Assembly (NCBI RefSeq): GCF_015140455.1 | Contig: NZ_AP024094.1 | Span: forward strand, 124,001-188,000 | Direction of reading: 5' to 3' | From: Jeongeupia sp. HS-3 | GTDB lineage: Bacteria; Pseudomonadota; Gammaproteobacteria; Burkholderiales; Chitinibacteraceae | DNA length: 64,000 bases | In this document: one piece after another, positions 45,023 to 55,749 of the stretch | Position numbering within the stretch: the stretch's first letter is position 1 | Layout: every line of letters begins with the position of its first letter | Translations under genes and position numbers: made by a program | The notes under the pieces: model-generated | What the model saw: the letters and a program-made list of their open reading frames with translations, nothing else | What the model was told of the DNA's origin: nothing | The model's database searches: none

Positions 45023-46633
45023 TCAGACCTTGTAGCGCGCGATGGCCGACTGCAGTTGTTGCGACATCTGCTGCAGGTGCTCGGCCGCGCTCGCGGTGTG
45101 CATCGCGGTGGCGTTGCTTTCCTCGCTCATTTGCGCCACGCGCTCGATTTGCTGGGCGATGCTGGTGCTGGCCTGACTCTGCTCGCGCATCGCGCCGGAA
45201 ATCTCGCTGACCTGATGCACGACGTCATCGCTGCCGGTACGGATCTGCCGGATCGCCGCGCCGGCCTGTTCGGCCTGGGCGACACCGTCACCGACCAGGG
45301 TGACGACGGCCTGCATCGATGCGACGGTCTGGCCCGCTTCGGACTGGATGGCCTCGACGGTGCCGGCGATCTCCCGCGTCGATACCGCGGTGCGTTCGGC
45401 CAGCTTGCGGACTTCGTCGGCAACGACGGCAAAGCCGCGGCCGGTTTCGCCGGCGCGCGCAGCCTCGATCGCGGCGTTCAGCGCCAGCAGATTGGTCTGG
45501 TCGGCGATGTCCTTGATCACGCTGACCACCGCGTTGATCTCGGCGGTACGCTCCTTCAGGCTTTCGATCTGCGTCGCCGCGGTGCTGACCGTGGTGGAAA
45601 TGCCGTTGATCTTGGCGATGGTCTGTTCGATCACCGTGCCGCCGCTGCCGGCGAGCCGGCCGGCTTCGCGCGCCAGGTCGTCGGCGCCACTGGCGCGGTC
45701 GGCGACATGGGTCACGCTGACGGTCATTTCTTCGACCGCGGCGGCCATATTGGCGGTCGATTCGCTCACGTCGCTCGACGCGGCCGACATTTGCGTCGAT
45801 GCGTCTGCCAGCTCTTGCGCCGATTGGCCGAGGCCGCTGCCGACCTGCTGCAACTGGCGGAAACTTTGCTGCATGGTATCGAGCAGCTGGTTGAAGGCGT
45901 GCAGCGTCTGGTTTACCTCGTCGCCGCCGCGCGCGGCCACCCGGCGGGTGAAGTCGTAATCGCTGGCGAGCCGGACGACCGAATCGCGCAACTGGCCCAG
46001 CGGGCCGGTGACGCTGCGAACGATCAGCGTGCCAAGAACGAACAGCAGCGCGGTGGCGACGAGTGGCGTGATCAGGCTGGTCGTCTGACCGGTCGAGATC
46101 GCGCCGGCGACGTCTTTGCGGGATTGCTCGAGTTGGCGCTGGTTGTTGTCGACGGCCTGCTTCATTGCGGCGATCGCCTTTTCGCCTTGCGCCGCCGCCC
46201 GGCTGATCGCCGCCGCGACCTCGCCGGACTGGTCACTCTTCGAGTATTTGAAGATTTCCTGGATCTGCGACATGTAGCGGTCGATCTCGTCGCGCGCCTG
46301 CCGAACGTCGGCCTGGTCGCCGAAGCGGCTCAGGTGCGATTCGAAGACTTGGTCGAGTTCGGCGCGCAGGCTGTTGAAGTTGGCCTCGACCTTGTCCTTG
46401 CCGGCCGGCTCGCGCTGCACCAGATGCTGGTAGACGCTCATGCGCAGCCGCAGGAACACTGCCTGTGCGCGGTTGAGGCTCTGCATCGCCGGGACGGCCT
46501 TGTCGAGCATCTCGGTCGAGTTGTCGCGGATCTTGGCCAGCAAGAGGCCGGCGACCAGCGCCATCATCACGACGGCGGCGACGCCGAGGCCGCAGAGCAG
46601 GTACAGGCGGGTCGAGATCTTCATCGGGGCCAT
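45023..46633 (-). CDS. Methyl-accepting chemotaxis protein (4HB-type sensor)
   Basis: 536 residues. Membrane helix about 14-37, a periplasmic helical 4HB_MCP-like sensor about 40-190, second helix about 195-215, HAMP about 216-270, and signalling domain with hairpin tip [41 protein letters not shown] 46633 (MAPMKIST) has GGAA at 8 nt upstream; ATG 46624 has none. A perfect 14-bp palindrome at 46641-46654 overlaps this ribosome-binding region. Confidence 0.93.
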   Translation of the reverse strand: MAPMKISTRLYLLCGLGVAAVVMMALVAGLLLAKIRDNSTEMLDKAVPAMQSLNRAQAVFLRLRMSVYQHLVQREPAGKDKVEANFNSLRAELDQVFESHLSRFGDQADVRQARDEIDRYMSQIQEIFKYSKSDQSGEVAAAISRAAAQGEKAIAAMKQAVDNNQRQLEQSRKDVAGAISTGQTTSLITPLVATALLFVLGTLIVRSVTGPLGQLRDSVVRLASDYDFTRRVAARGGDEVNQTLHAFNQLLDTMQQSFRQLQQVGSGLGQSAQELADASTQMSAASSDVSESTANMAAAVEEMTVSVTHVADRASGADDLAREAGRLAGSGGTVIEQTIAKINGISTTVSTAATQIESLKERTAEINAVVSVIKDIADQTNLLALNAAIEAARAGETGRGFAVVADEVRKLAERTAVSTREIAGTVEAIQSEAGQTVASMQAVVTLVGDGVAQAEQAGAAIRQIRTGSDDVVHQVSEISGAMREQSQASTSIAQQIERVAQMSEESNATAMHTASAAEHLQQMSQQLQSAIARYKV

Positions 46634-46640
46634 TGCGTAG

Positions 46641-46654
46641 ATTCCATATGGAAT
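46641..46654. promoter_or_regulatory. 14-bp palindrome over the chemoreceptor ribosome-binding site
   Basis: ATTCCATATGGAAT is a perfect palindrome containing the presumed Shine-Dalgarno GGAA. It could be a repressor site or form an mRNA hairpin hiding the ribosome-binding site. Confidence 0.35.
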
Positions 46655-46847
46655 ATCAGGGTGATCTACTGTAGCAGTCCGATCAAAACTACATCGAGGC
46701 AGGCGACTTCGGTGTGGCAAAACGATCTCAGGGTTTTTCCCGGGTCCGGCAGCACGCCGGAGCCGGCTTGCCGCAGTCCGGCCGTTCTCTGTGATAGGCG
46801 AAAGCCAAGCGCAAGGTGGTGCTTTTGGCCGGCCCGGTTTACGGGGC

Positions 46848-46875
46848 GGGTCGCGCCGATCGGGTGGCGCGACCC
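46848..46875 (-). terminator. Hairpin downstream of the GH18 gene
   Basis: GGGTCGCGCC (46848-46857), loop of 8 nt, GGCGCGACCC (46866-46875). It lies just after the chitinase-family stop. No clear T-tract. Confidence 0.55.
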
Positions 46876-46882
46876 GAGCACC

Positions 46883-48070
46883 TTAGCGCAGATTGCGCTC
46901 GAGCGCGCGCCACAGCGTGTGCTCGGCGTCGTCCTGCGTCAGCTCCCAGATCATCACGCCGCCGAGCTTGTTGGCCTTGACGTAGTCGGCCTTGACCTTG
47001 AGCGACGCGGCGTCGTCATAGCTGACCAGTTCCTTCGTCTTGCCGTTGTACAGGTACGGGGCATCGCCGGCCGCCTTGCTGCGGAAGGACTTCCAGCCCG
47101 GCTGGCCGATGAGCGTCTGCTTCGCCACCGAATACTTGGCGGTGCCCGGTTCTTCCTGCTGCGGCAGACCGGCCCCCTTGGCGGACTGGGCCAGCCCGTC
47201 GCCGTTCGGCCCCGGTTCGACATTGCCCTGGGCACGCGCGTAGAACGGAACGCCGAGCACCAGTTGCGACGGTTTGAAGCCCTGGGCCAGGAAGTACTTC
47301 ACGCCACCGTCGCCGTTGAGGACGCCGGCATCGGCTTCGCCGGGCGTCGGATACAGCGCCGCATGCAGCCCGGCGCGCGGGCTCCATGCGCCGTAGAAGT
47401 CATAGCTCATCAGGTTGACCCAGTCGAGCAGCTTGGCGGTGGCCGGCAGATCGTAGCCCGACGAACCCCAGCCGCCATTGGTGCCGGGGATGGCCGCGGT
47501 CAGCAGATAGCGTTTGCCGTCGGCCTTGCTCTCGGCGTCGAGCCCCGCGCGCAGCGCCTGCAGCAGCTTGATGTAATTGCCGCGATCCGCTGGCGATGCA
47601 TCGGCCGCATAGTCGCCGCCGGTGACCGGGTGTTCCCAGTCCAGATCAAGCCCCTGGCACTGATAGTCGCGCATGATCGCGATCGAGGTGCGGACCAGCT
47701 GTGCCCGGGTGGCTTCGTTCTGTGCCACCTTGGCGATGTTGCGCGAACCGGTCCAGCCGCCGATCGCCCACTGGCAGGCGAGCTGCGGGTTCTTCACGCG
47801 CGCGGCGGCAAATGCCTTCTTCCACTGTGCGGCGCCGGCGAGGCTTTTCGGCTCGATGTAGGCGCTGCCGTCGGGCTTGATCAGGATGAATGAATAGATG
47901 CCGATGTCGAGCCCGGGCAGGACGTCGATGGCGCGGGCGACCTCCGCTTCCGGTTGCCAGGTCGGCAGGTAGGAAATCAGCCGCGGCGCATCGGCCGCTC
48001 CGGTCTGTACGGGGCCGCTGGCGCAGGCACTGAGGACGGGAAGCAACAGCAAGGGCAGGTAACGCAACAT
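46883..48070 (-). CDS. GH18-family chitinase-like lipoprotein
   Basis: 395 residues. Lipobox VLSAC with Cys at residue 16, so probably an outer-membrane lipoprotein. GH18 TIM-barrel motifs visible: AIGGWTGS, the catalytic CQGLDLDWEH (Glu retained; the first Asp of DxxDxDxE is Gln), MSYDFYGAW and GVMIWELTQDD. No chitin-binding module. It probably trims chitin oligomers at the cell surface. ATG 48070 has AAGGAG upstream. A divergent AraC regulator lies 100 bp away. The Gln substitution may alter activity. Confidence 0.88.
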   Translation of the reverse strand: MLRYLPLLLLPVLSACASGPVQTGAADAPRLISYLPTWQPEAEVARAIDVLPGLDIGIYSFILIKPDGSAYIEPKSLAGAAQWKKAFAAARVKNPQLACQWAIGGWTGSRNIAKVAQNEATRAQLVRTSIAIMRDYQCQGLDLDWEHPVTGGDYAADASPADRGNYIKLLQALRAGLDAESKADGKRYLLTAAIPGTNGGWGSSGYDLPATAKLLDWVNLMSYDFYGAWSPRAGLHAALYPTPGEADAGVLNGDGGVKYFLAQGFKPSQLVLGVPFYARAQGNVEPGPNGDGLAQSAKGAGLPQQEEPGTAKYSVAKQTLIGQPGWKSFRSKAAGDAPYLYNGKTKELVSYDDAASLKVKADYVKANKLGGVMIWELTQDDAEHTLWRALERNLR

Positions 48071-48170
48071 CCGGATCTCCTTGATCGGCATGGGACAAGT
48101 GGACAACTTAAGCCATTGAGCTCCGGGCTGGAATGTCGCAATCTGCCTGTCATATTTGTCTGAATCCAGC

Positions 48171-49061
48171 ATGGCGGGCGCGATGTCGACGATTTACCAG
48201 GAACGGTTTGATGTGGGCGAGGGCACGCGCCAGTGGTCGGTCGGTGCGCGGATTTTCCATCACCCGCAATTGCACACTCTGGCCGAGCATGAGCTGATGT
48301 TCGCCGGCCATTCCGAAGTTGACGGCCATCTGCATGTCGAACGCATCGGTGCCCCGTTTCACGTGGTGCTGATCAGTGTCGAAGGGACGGGCGTGGTGAC
48401 GGACGGTGAGACGGTGCTGACACTCGGTCCGGCACAAATGGCGGTGCTGCCGGCGCGAAGCCACAGCGGCTTCAGGTCGGGCGGCGAGCCGTGGCGGCTG
48501 GCGTGGTTTCTGGTCAACGATGTGCCGGAGTGGGGCATGCTGGCCGGCCCCCGCGCCAGCGTGCGGCCGCTGCTGCATGCAGCCAGCCTCTACCAGATCG
48601 TCAGCGTGCTGTGCGCCGAAGCGCGACTTGGTCATCCCGGCTTTGCCGGCCAAGCCTTGCTGCTGGCCGTCGACATGCTGCGCCGGGCGCTGGCCAGCCA
48701 TGACGACGGGACCGTGGCCGAACGGCTGCTGGCGGTGTTCGAGCCGGTTCGGCATGCACCGGGGGAGGACTGGCGGGTCGACGTGCTCGCGCAGGCTTAC
48801 GGTGTCAGCGCCGCGCATCTGCACCGCTTGTGCGTCCGCCATCTGGGCGCCACGCCGCAGCAACTGATCATTCGCCAGCGCATGCGCCGGGCGCGCGAGC
48901 TGCTGGTGGCGGGAGCCGGCAATGTGGGTGCGGTGGCCGAACAGGTCGGCTATCAGGAAATCGCCAGTTTCTCGCGCCGCTTCCGCCGCCATTTCGACGT
49001 CAGCCCCGGCGAGTTGCTGCAGGCGCTGAAACGGGCGCCGGCCGAGCTGCCGGTCGGCTGA
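48171..49061 (+). CDS. AraC-family transcriptional regulator, divergent from the GH18 gene
   Basis: 296 residues. The N-terminal part is cupin-like (AEHELMFAGHSEVDGHLHVERIG, PFHVVLISVEGTG). The C-terminal AraC DNA-binding domain has LAQAYGVSAAHLHRLCVRHLG and VGAVAEQVGYQEIASFSRRFRRHF. ATG 48171 is used; ATG 48183 is a possible alternative. Shares a 100-bp promoter region with the GH18 lipoprotein, so it may control it. Effector unknown. Confidence 0.85.
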   Translation: MAGAMSTIYQERFDVGEGTRQWSVGARIFHHPQLHTLAEHELMFAGHSEVDGHLHVERIGAPFHVVLISVEGTGVVTDGETVLTLGPAQMAVLPARSHSGFRSGGEPWRLAWFLVNDVPEWGMLAGPRASVRPLLHAASLYQIVSVLCAEARLGHPGFAGQALLLAVDMLRRALASHDDGTVAERLLAVFEPVRHAPGEDWRVDVLAQAYGVSAAHLHRLCVRHLGATPQQLIIRQRMRRARELLVAGAGNVGAVAEQVGYQEIASFSRRFRRHFDVSPGELLQALKRAPAELPVG

Positions 49062-49070
49062 GCCGGCACG

Positions 49071-49101
49071 AAAAAAAAGCCCCACCGCAAACGGTGGGGC
49101 T
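49071..49101 (-). terminator. Rho-independent terminator of acs
   Basis: On the minus strand: AGCCCCACCG, loop TTTG, CGGTGGGGCT, followed by TTTTTTT. Strong stem and U-tract, 47 bp after the acs stop. Confidence 0.9.
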
Positions 49102-49147
49102 GTGAAGTGCTGCCGTGAAACAGCTGATTCCTGAGTCGGTCGCCGGA

Positions 49148-51118
<1,971 letters not shown>

Positions 51119-51300
51119 GCTTGCTCCTTCTTGCCTATGCAGTAAGAAAAAATTCAATGATGAGAATGTAAAGCCAACGTGCCGGCAAAGCCAATCGTGT
51201 TTTTTGATGTGTGAAATCAGTTCCGCTGATGCGGGCGAAGCCGGCGGACGGGGGGTGCAAATCGTCGGTTTAGCGATACGTTTCGGTGTGCGCCTTGGCG

Positions 51301-51331
51301 ACAAAAAAATGCCCCGCGCAAGGCGGGGCAT
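51301..51331 (-). terminator. Rho-independent terminator of DUF485-actP
   Basis: On the minus strand: ATGCCCCGC, loop CTTGC, GCGGGGCAT, then TTTTTTT. It lies 31 bp after the actP stop. Confidence 0.88.
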
Positions 51332-51361
51332 TCAAGTTGCTGCGCTTTTTGTATCTGCGTC

Positions 51362-53053
51362 TTAGTGCTTGGATGCGCCTTCTGCACCGATGCCGGTCAT
51401 CGAGCGGATGAATTGCGGCAGGAACAGTGCGCGTTCGCGGACAGCCGATTCGCTCTTGTCGAGGGTCGATACCAGCCAGGTGACGAAGAAGGCCAGCGGC
51501 ATCGAGAAGATCGCAGGGTTGTCGTACGGGAAGATGGCGGCGGCATTGCCGAGCACCTTCACCCATACGGTTGGGCCGAGCACGATCATCGCGACTGCGC
51601 AGACCAGGCCGCACGCACCGCCGATGACGGCGCCACGAGTGGTCAGCCCCTTCCAGAACATCGACATGAACAGCACCGGGAAGTTGGCCGAAGCGGCGAT
51701 CGCAAACGCAAGGCCGACCATGAAGGCGACGTTTTGTTTTTCGAAGGCGATGCCGAGCAGGATGGCCAGTACACCCAATGCGATGGTTGCCATCTTCGAG
51801 ACGCGGATTTCATGCGCTTCATCGGCACGACCACGGGCGAATACGTTGGCGTACAGATCGTGCGATACCGCCGATGCACCCGACAGCGTCAGACCCGAGA
51901 CCACGGCGAGGATGGTGGCGAAAGCCACGGCCGAGATGAAGCCGAGGAAGAAGTCGCCGCCGACCGCGCTGGCCAGGTGAACTGCCGCCATGTTCGCGCC
52001 GCCGATCAGTTGGGAAACGGACACGCCGTCCTTCATGATGGTTTCGGTGTACTCCGGGCGTCCCAGCACCAGCATGATCGCACCAAAGCCGATGATGAAG
52101 GTCAGGATGTAGAAGTAGCCGATGAAACCGGTGGCGTAGAACACCGACTTGCGTGCTTCCTTGGCGTCCTTCACGGTGAAGAAGCGCATCAGGATGTGTG
52201 GCAGACCGGCAGTACCGAACATCAGGCCGATGCCGAGCGAGATCGCATCGATCGGGTTCTTGACCAGACCGCCCGGGCTCATGATCGAAATGCCCTTCGG
52301 ATGCGTTGCGGTGGCGGTGGCGAACATGGTTTCAAAGCTGAAGCCGCTGGCTGCGAGCACCATGAAGGCCATGAAGGTGGCGCCGCACAGCAGCATCACC
52401 GCCTTGATGATCTGCACCCAGGTCGTTGCCAGCATGCCGCCGAAGGTCACGTACATCACCATCAGCACGCCAACAATCAGCACGGCCGAGCTGTAGCTCA
52501 TGCCGAACAGCAGCTGGATCAGCTTGCCGGCGCCAACCATTTGCGCAATCAGGTACAGCAGTACGGTCACCAGCGTACCGATCGCTGCAAAGCAGCGAAC
52601 CGGTGTCTGGCTCAGTCGATAGGAGGCGACATCGGCGAAGGTGTACTTACCGAGGTTGCGCAGCCGTTCGGCGACGAGGAAGGTGATCAGTGGCCAGCCG
52701 ACCAGAAAGCCGATCGAATAGATCAGGCCGTCGTAGCCGCTGCCCATCACCAGTGCCGAAATACCGAGGAAGGATGCCGCCGACATATAGTCGCCAGCGA
52801 TCGCCAGGCCGTTCTGGAAACCGGTGATGCCGCCGCCGGCGGCATAGAAATCCTTGGCCGAGCGGGTGCGGCGTGCCGCCCAGTAGGTAATACCGAGGGT
52901 AAAGGCGACGAACAGCACGAACATGATGATCGCGTGCCAGTTCAGGTCGCGCTGCTTGACCGCGCCTTCAATTGCGCCGGCAGCCCAAGCTGGCAGGCTG
53001 GCACAGAGTGCCATACCGGCCAGCGCGAGGCGGGTAGAAAGACGCTGCATCAT
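51362..53053 (-). CDS. actP: Cation/acetate symporter
   Basis: 563-residue sodium:solute symporter family protein with about 13 membrane helices and a leading signal-like helix. Typical ActP blocks: [62 protein letters not shown] and [20 protein letters not shown]. Overlaps the DUF485 stop by 4 bp, as in E. coli yjcH-actP. Imports acetate and glyoxylate for Acs. Confidence 0.96.
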   Translation of the reverse strand: MMQRLSTRLALAGMALCASLPAWAAGAIEGAVKQRDLNWHAIIMFVLFVAFTLGITYWAARRTRSAKDFYAAGGGITGFQNGLAIAGDYMSAASFLGISALVMGSGYDGLIYSIGFLVGWPLITFLVAERLRNLGKYTFADVASYRLSQTPVRCFAAIGTLVTVLLYLIAQMVGAGKLIQLLFGMSYSSAVLIVGVLMVMYVTFGGMLATTWVQIIKAVMLLCGATFMAFMVLAASGFSFETMFATATATHPKGISIMSPGGLVKNPIDAISLGIGLMFGTAGLPHILMRFFTVKDAKEARKSVFYATGFIGYFYILTFIIGFGAIMLVLGRPEYTETIMKDGVSVSQLIGGANMAAVHLASAVGGDFFLGFISAVAFATILAVVSGLTLSGASAVSHDLYANVFARGRADEAHEIRVSKMATIALGVLAILLGIAFEKQNVAFMVGLAFAIAASANFPVLFMSMFWKGLTTRGAVIGGACGLVCAVAMIVLGPTVWVKVLGNAAAIFPYDNPAIFSMPLAFFVTWLVSTLDKSESAVRERALFLPQFIRSMTGIGAEGASKH

Positions 53054-53361
53054 TGGCGGGTCTCCTCGATGAGTTCGCGATTGAGCTGATCGAACTCGGT
53101 GTTGGCGCGGCGTACGTAGATACCGGTCAGCACGAAAGCCGAAACGATCACCAGCAGCCCGAGCGGGATGCCGATGGTGGTGACGCTGCCAGCGGCGAGC
53201 GGGGTGCCGAGCGTTGCGGGTGAAAATGCGATCATCAGAATCAGCCCGTAATAGATCACGAGCATGATGATCGAAAGCAGCCAGCTCAAGCTGGTCTTCT
53301 TCTGCTCCAGTTCCCTGAATTTAGGGTTGTTCTGGATACGCTGAATCATTGCTTCATCCAT
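53050..53361 (-). CDS. yjcH: DUF485 membrane protein, YjcH-like partner of ActP
   Basis: 103 residues. Two membrane helices ([20 protein letters not shown] and [22 protein letters not shown]) and the motif [18 protein letters not shown] at the N-terminus. ATG 53361 has AGGAGGG upstream; the 25-residue upstream extension is not supported. Cotranscribed with actP. Confidence 0.93.
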   Translation of the reverse strand: MDEAMIQRIQNNPKFRELEQKKTSLSWLLSIIMLVIYYGLILMIAFSPATLGTPLAAGSVTTIGIPLGLLVIVSAFVLTGIYVRRANTEFDQLNRELIEETRQ

Positions 53362-53605
53362 GCTATCCCTCCTGAGTGTCGATACCGGCAGTAACCGACG
53401 GCTACCGCATAACCGTACCGGCGACACTCGCCACAATGTCCCGATGATGGGGACGACGAAAATCGCAGGCCACGCTTAGTGACGCACTCTATGGCGGGAG
53501 CATGATGCGAGCTAATTGCAATTTTTGATGCGGAGAATCAGCATTTCTGATGCCACACTGCACGAGGCTTACTTTGCCTAGTGAAATTGCGGCTCCGTGA
53601 CTACA

Positions 53606-53620
53606 TGCATTGGGTATGCA
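53606..53620 (+). promoter_or_regulatory. Candidate LysR-type operator
   Basis: TGCAT-TGGGT-ATGCA, a T-N11-A-like dyad, lying 39 bp before the LysR ATG. It is flanked by partly symmetric GTGACTA and GTTACAC. It fits an autoregulatory site. Confidence 0.35.
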
Positions 53621-53658
53621 GTTACACGCACGACGTGGTTTGCGGGATAATCAAAGGC

Positions 53659-54552
53659 ATGGAACTGTATCAATTGCGTACTTTTGTTGCCGTTGCCCAG
53701 CAGGGACATCTGACACAGGCGGCCGAGCTGCTACATCTTTCGCAGCCTGCAGTGACTGCGCAGATCAAGGCGCTGGAAGAGGAGCTAGGTGTGGCGCTGT
53801 TCGAGCGTTACCCCGGCGGCGTGCAGCTGACCGAAGCAGGGAAGGACATCCTGCCCGAGGCCGAGCGTATTCTGGCGCTGTCGCGCGGCATGCAGCACAA
53901 GGCCAAGGTCTTATCGGGCGAGCCCAAGGGCAAGGTCAAGATCGGCACCATTGGCGTCCCGGCGCGACTCAAGCTCGGGCCGTGGCTTGCCTGCTTGCGC
54001 AGTCGCTATCCCTTATTGACGGTGCAGACCACGCACGGGATCTCCGGCGGCATTCTCAATGAGGTACGCAAGAAGACGCTCGATGGCGGCTTCTATCTTG
54101 GCCGCAACCCCTATCAGAACGTCAACAACCTGCCGTTGACCGAAATCGGCTTCTGCGTGGCATTGCCGCCGCAGCTGGCAGAAGCGCTGGCCGGCGATGA
54201 TTGGGAATCGCTTGCCAAGGCACCGTGGCTGGGGCTGTCGCAATTCAACAGCCTATCGTCGATCACGCAGGAGCTGTGGCGCGCTCAGAATGTTGCGCCG
54301 CGCAAGGTGGGTGAGTTCGATGAAGAGGCGACCGTGCTCGAGTTGGTCAAAGCCGGGCTTGGCGTGGCGATCCTGGCCGAGCGCACCGCCAAGCGCTTTG
54401 CCGCCGATGGCTCGATTGCGCTATGGCGTGGCGGCGATTGCGTCACCAGCGCACCGTTGCAGTTCATTTATTCGGCCGAGCGCGAAAACGATCCGATGGT
54501 GGTGATGCTGCGGGATACCTTGCTCGAAGTCTGGCAGCCGTCCGAAGAGTAG
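53659..54552 (+). CDS. LysR-family transcriptional regulator, divergent from acetate uptake operon
   Basis: 297 residues. N-terminal helix-turn-helix MELYQLRTFVAVAQQGHLTQAAELLHLSQPAVTAQIKALEEELGVALFER (shown in brief). The effector domain starts around 90 (KVKIGTIGVPARLKLGPWL). ATG 53659 begins the canonical LysR N-terminus; the 26-residue extension is not typical. Shares a 297-bp region with DUF485-actP, so acetate metabolism is a plausible target but unproven. Confidence 0.87.
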   Translation: MELYQLRTFVAVAQQGHLTQAAELLHLSQPAVTAQIKALEEELGVALFERYPGGVQLTEAGKDILPEAERILALSRGMQHKAKVLSGEPKGKVKIGTIGVPARLKLGPWLACLRSRYPLLTVQTTHGISGGILNEVRKKTLDGGFYLGRNPYQNVNNLPLTEIGFCVALPPQLAEALAGDDWESLAKAPWLGLSQFNSLSSITQELWRAQNVAPRKVGEFDEEATVLELVKAGLGVAILAERTAKRFAADGSIALWRGGDCVTSAPLQFIYSAERENDPMVVMLRDTLLEVWQPSEE

Positions 54553-54556
54553 GCGC

Positions 54557-54736
54557 TTACTTCGGCTCGACGTGTTGCTTGAGCAGTTTGCTCATCAGCG
54601 ATGGCTTGGCCTTGTCCTTGTCTTGCTGATCGTTGCTTGAGGCCTTGCCAAAGCGATCGGGTGAGCCCTTCTTGCGGATGGCATCCTTGAGTTTTACGCC
54701 GGCAAATTTTTGCAGGTCAAAATGATTGATCGGCAT
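54557..54736 (-). CDS. Small hypothetical basic protein
   Basis: 59 residues starting MPINHFDLQKFAGVKLKDA, with a central KKGSPDRFGKASSNDQQDK and C-terminal KPSLMSKLLKQHVEPK. Very rich in Lys/Asp/Gln. ATG 54736 has AAGGAATAG upstream at 8 nt. No family recognised. Its stop is 5 bp from the convergent LysR stop. The clear ribosome-binding site and coding-like composition make it credible. Confidence 0.65.
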   Translation of the reverse strand: MPINHFDLQKFAGVKLKDAIRKKGSPDRFGKASSNDQQDKDKAKPSLMSKLLKQHVEPK

Positions 54737-54780
54737 CGTCTATTCCTTGAAGTTGCAAATCACGGTTGAGCATTCAAATA

Positions 54781-54804
54781 AAAACCCCGCCAAAGCGGGG
54801 TTTT
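54781..54804 (-). terminator. Rho-independent terminator of rpmB-rpmG
   Basis: AAAACCCCGC, loop CAAA, GCGGGGTTTT, with a further TTTATTTG on the minus strand. Lies 28 bp after the rpmG stop. Confidence 0.88.
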
Positions 54805-54831
54805 CGAGTCAGTGTCACCAGCGAAACCAGC

Positions 54832-54987
54832 TTATTTAAGCTTGGTTTCCTTGTACATCACATGCTTGCGAACGACGGGATCAAACTTCTTGATCTCCAT
54901 CTTTTCCGGCATGGTGCGCTTGTTCTTGGTGGTGGTGTAGAAATGGCCGGTACCGGCGCTCGATTCGAGCTTGATTTTTTCACGCAT
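54832..54987 (-). CDS. rpmG: 50S ribosomal protein L33
   Basis: 51 residues, starting [20 protein letters not shown] and ending MYKETKLK. It lacks the two CxxC zinc pairs, so it is the zinc-free form. ATG 54987; 17 bp after the rpmB stop. Standard rpmB-rpmG operon. Confidence 0.97.
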   Translation of the reverse strand: MREKIKLESSAGTGHFYTTTKNKRTMPEKMEIKKFDPVVRKHVMYKETKLK

Positions 54988-55004
54988 TTTTATTCAACCC
55001 CTGA

Positions 55005-55238
55005 TTACAGTTCGCCGCGGGCGCGCAGATCGGCCAGGACGACGTCGATGCCGTTCTTGTCGATGGTGCGCAGAGCCGCGTTGGAAACGCGCAGGCGAAC
55101 CCAGCAGTTTTCGCTCTCAACCCAGAAACGACGGGATTGGAGGTTAGGAAGGAAGCGACGCTTGGTCTTGTTGTTGGCGTGGGAAACATTGTTCCCGGTC
55201 ATCGGACGCTTGCCGGTGACTACGCATACTCGTGCCAT
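55005..55238 (-). CDS. rpmB: 50S ribosomal protein L28
   Basis: 77 residues: [20 protein letters not shown], then [11 protein letters not shown] and [20 protein letters not shown]. Full family length. A strong sigma-70-like promoter lies at 55274-55303. Confidence 0.98.
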   Translation of the reverse strand: MARVCVVTGKRPMTGNNVSHANNKTKRRFLPNLQSRRFWVESENCWVRLRVSNAALRTIDKNGIDVVLADLRARGEL

Positions 55239-55273
55239 GGTTAGGTATTCCCTGACTTCTGAGAAAAACGGGA

Positions 55274-55303
55274 TTTATAGCACGAATCAACTCGGACGTT
55301 CAA
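55274..55303 (-). promoter_or_regulatory. rpmB-rpmG promoter
   Basis: On the minus strand: TTGAAC (55303-55298), 18-bp spacer, TATAAA (55279-55274). About 35 bp from the L28 start. Good match to the sigma-70 consensus. Confidence 0.75.
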
Positions 55304-55749
55304 GTCGTGCGGTAAATTGTTGTGGTGCGTTCGTTGTCGCAATCGTACTTTCGATCTTCCGGCTTGCTTGCGTTACGTTGGTGCGCTGGCTGAAGGAAAA
55401 GCGGTCGATGGCGTCGAAGGCCGCCGTGCGTGTGGCCTCCGGCAGGGATACATTATGCCCCGAAGACCGCTCCGGTGTATTGCGGCGACGACATCGACAA
55501 AGGCGTGGGCCGACAGACGGGCACAGCAGGTTGGGCTTGCGAGCATACCCAGTGCGTTCTCATCACCACCGCTGCGGGCTATGGCGGCATATCCGGCGAT
55601 AATCGTCAGTGTTCACGCGTGGTTCTTGCCGTTGCGTACTTCGCCGGGGTGATCAATCAGTACCGCACGTCGATAACGGCGGCATGGGCGCTATGGGCGA
55701 TTGCCGGCGTGAATATGGCGAGTAGATGTGAAATGCTTGCGCATCGACC
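55304..55749. other. 446-bp intergenic region between rpmB and ftsK
   Basis: No convincing gene. Plus-strand frames at 55317 and 55430 lack ribosome-binding sites and recognisable domains, and one runs into ftsK antisense. A GGGGCATAATG stretch near 55452-55462 on the minus strand could be a promoter element. Content otherwise unexplained. Confidence 0.3.

Noticed and set aside
45056-47893. 945-codon plus-strand ORF
   Set aside because: Antisense to the chemoreceptor and GH18 genes, whose families are clear on the minus strand.
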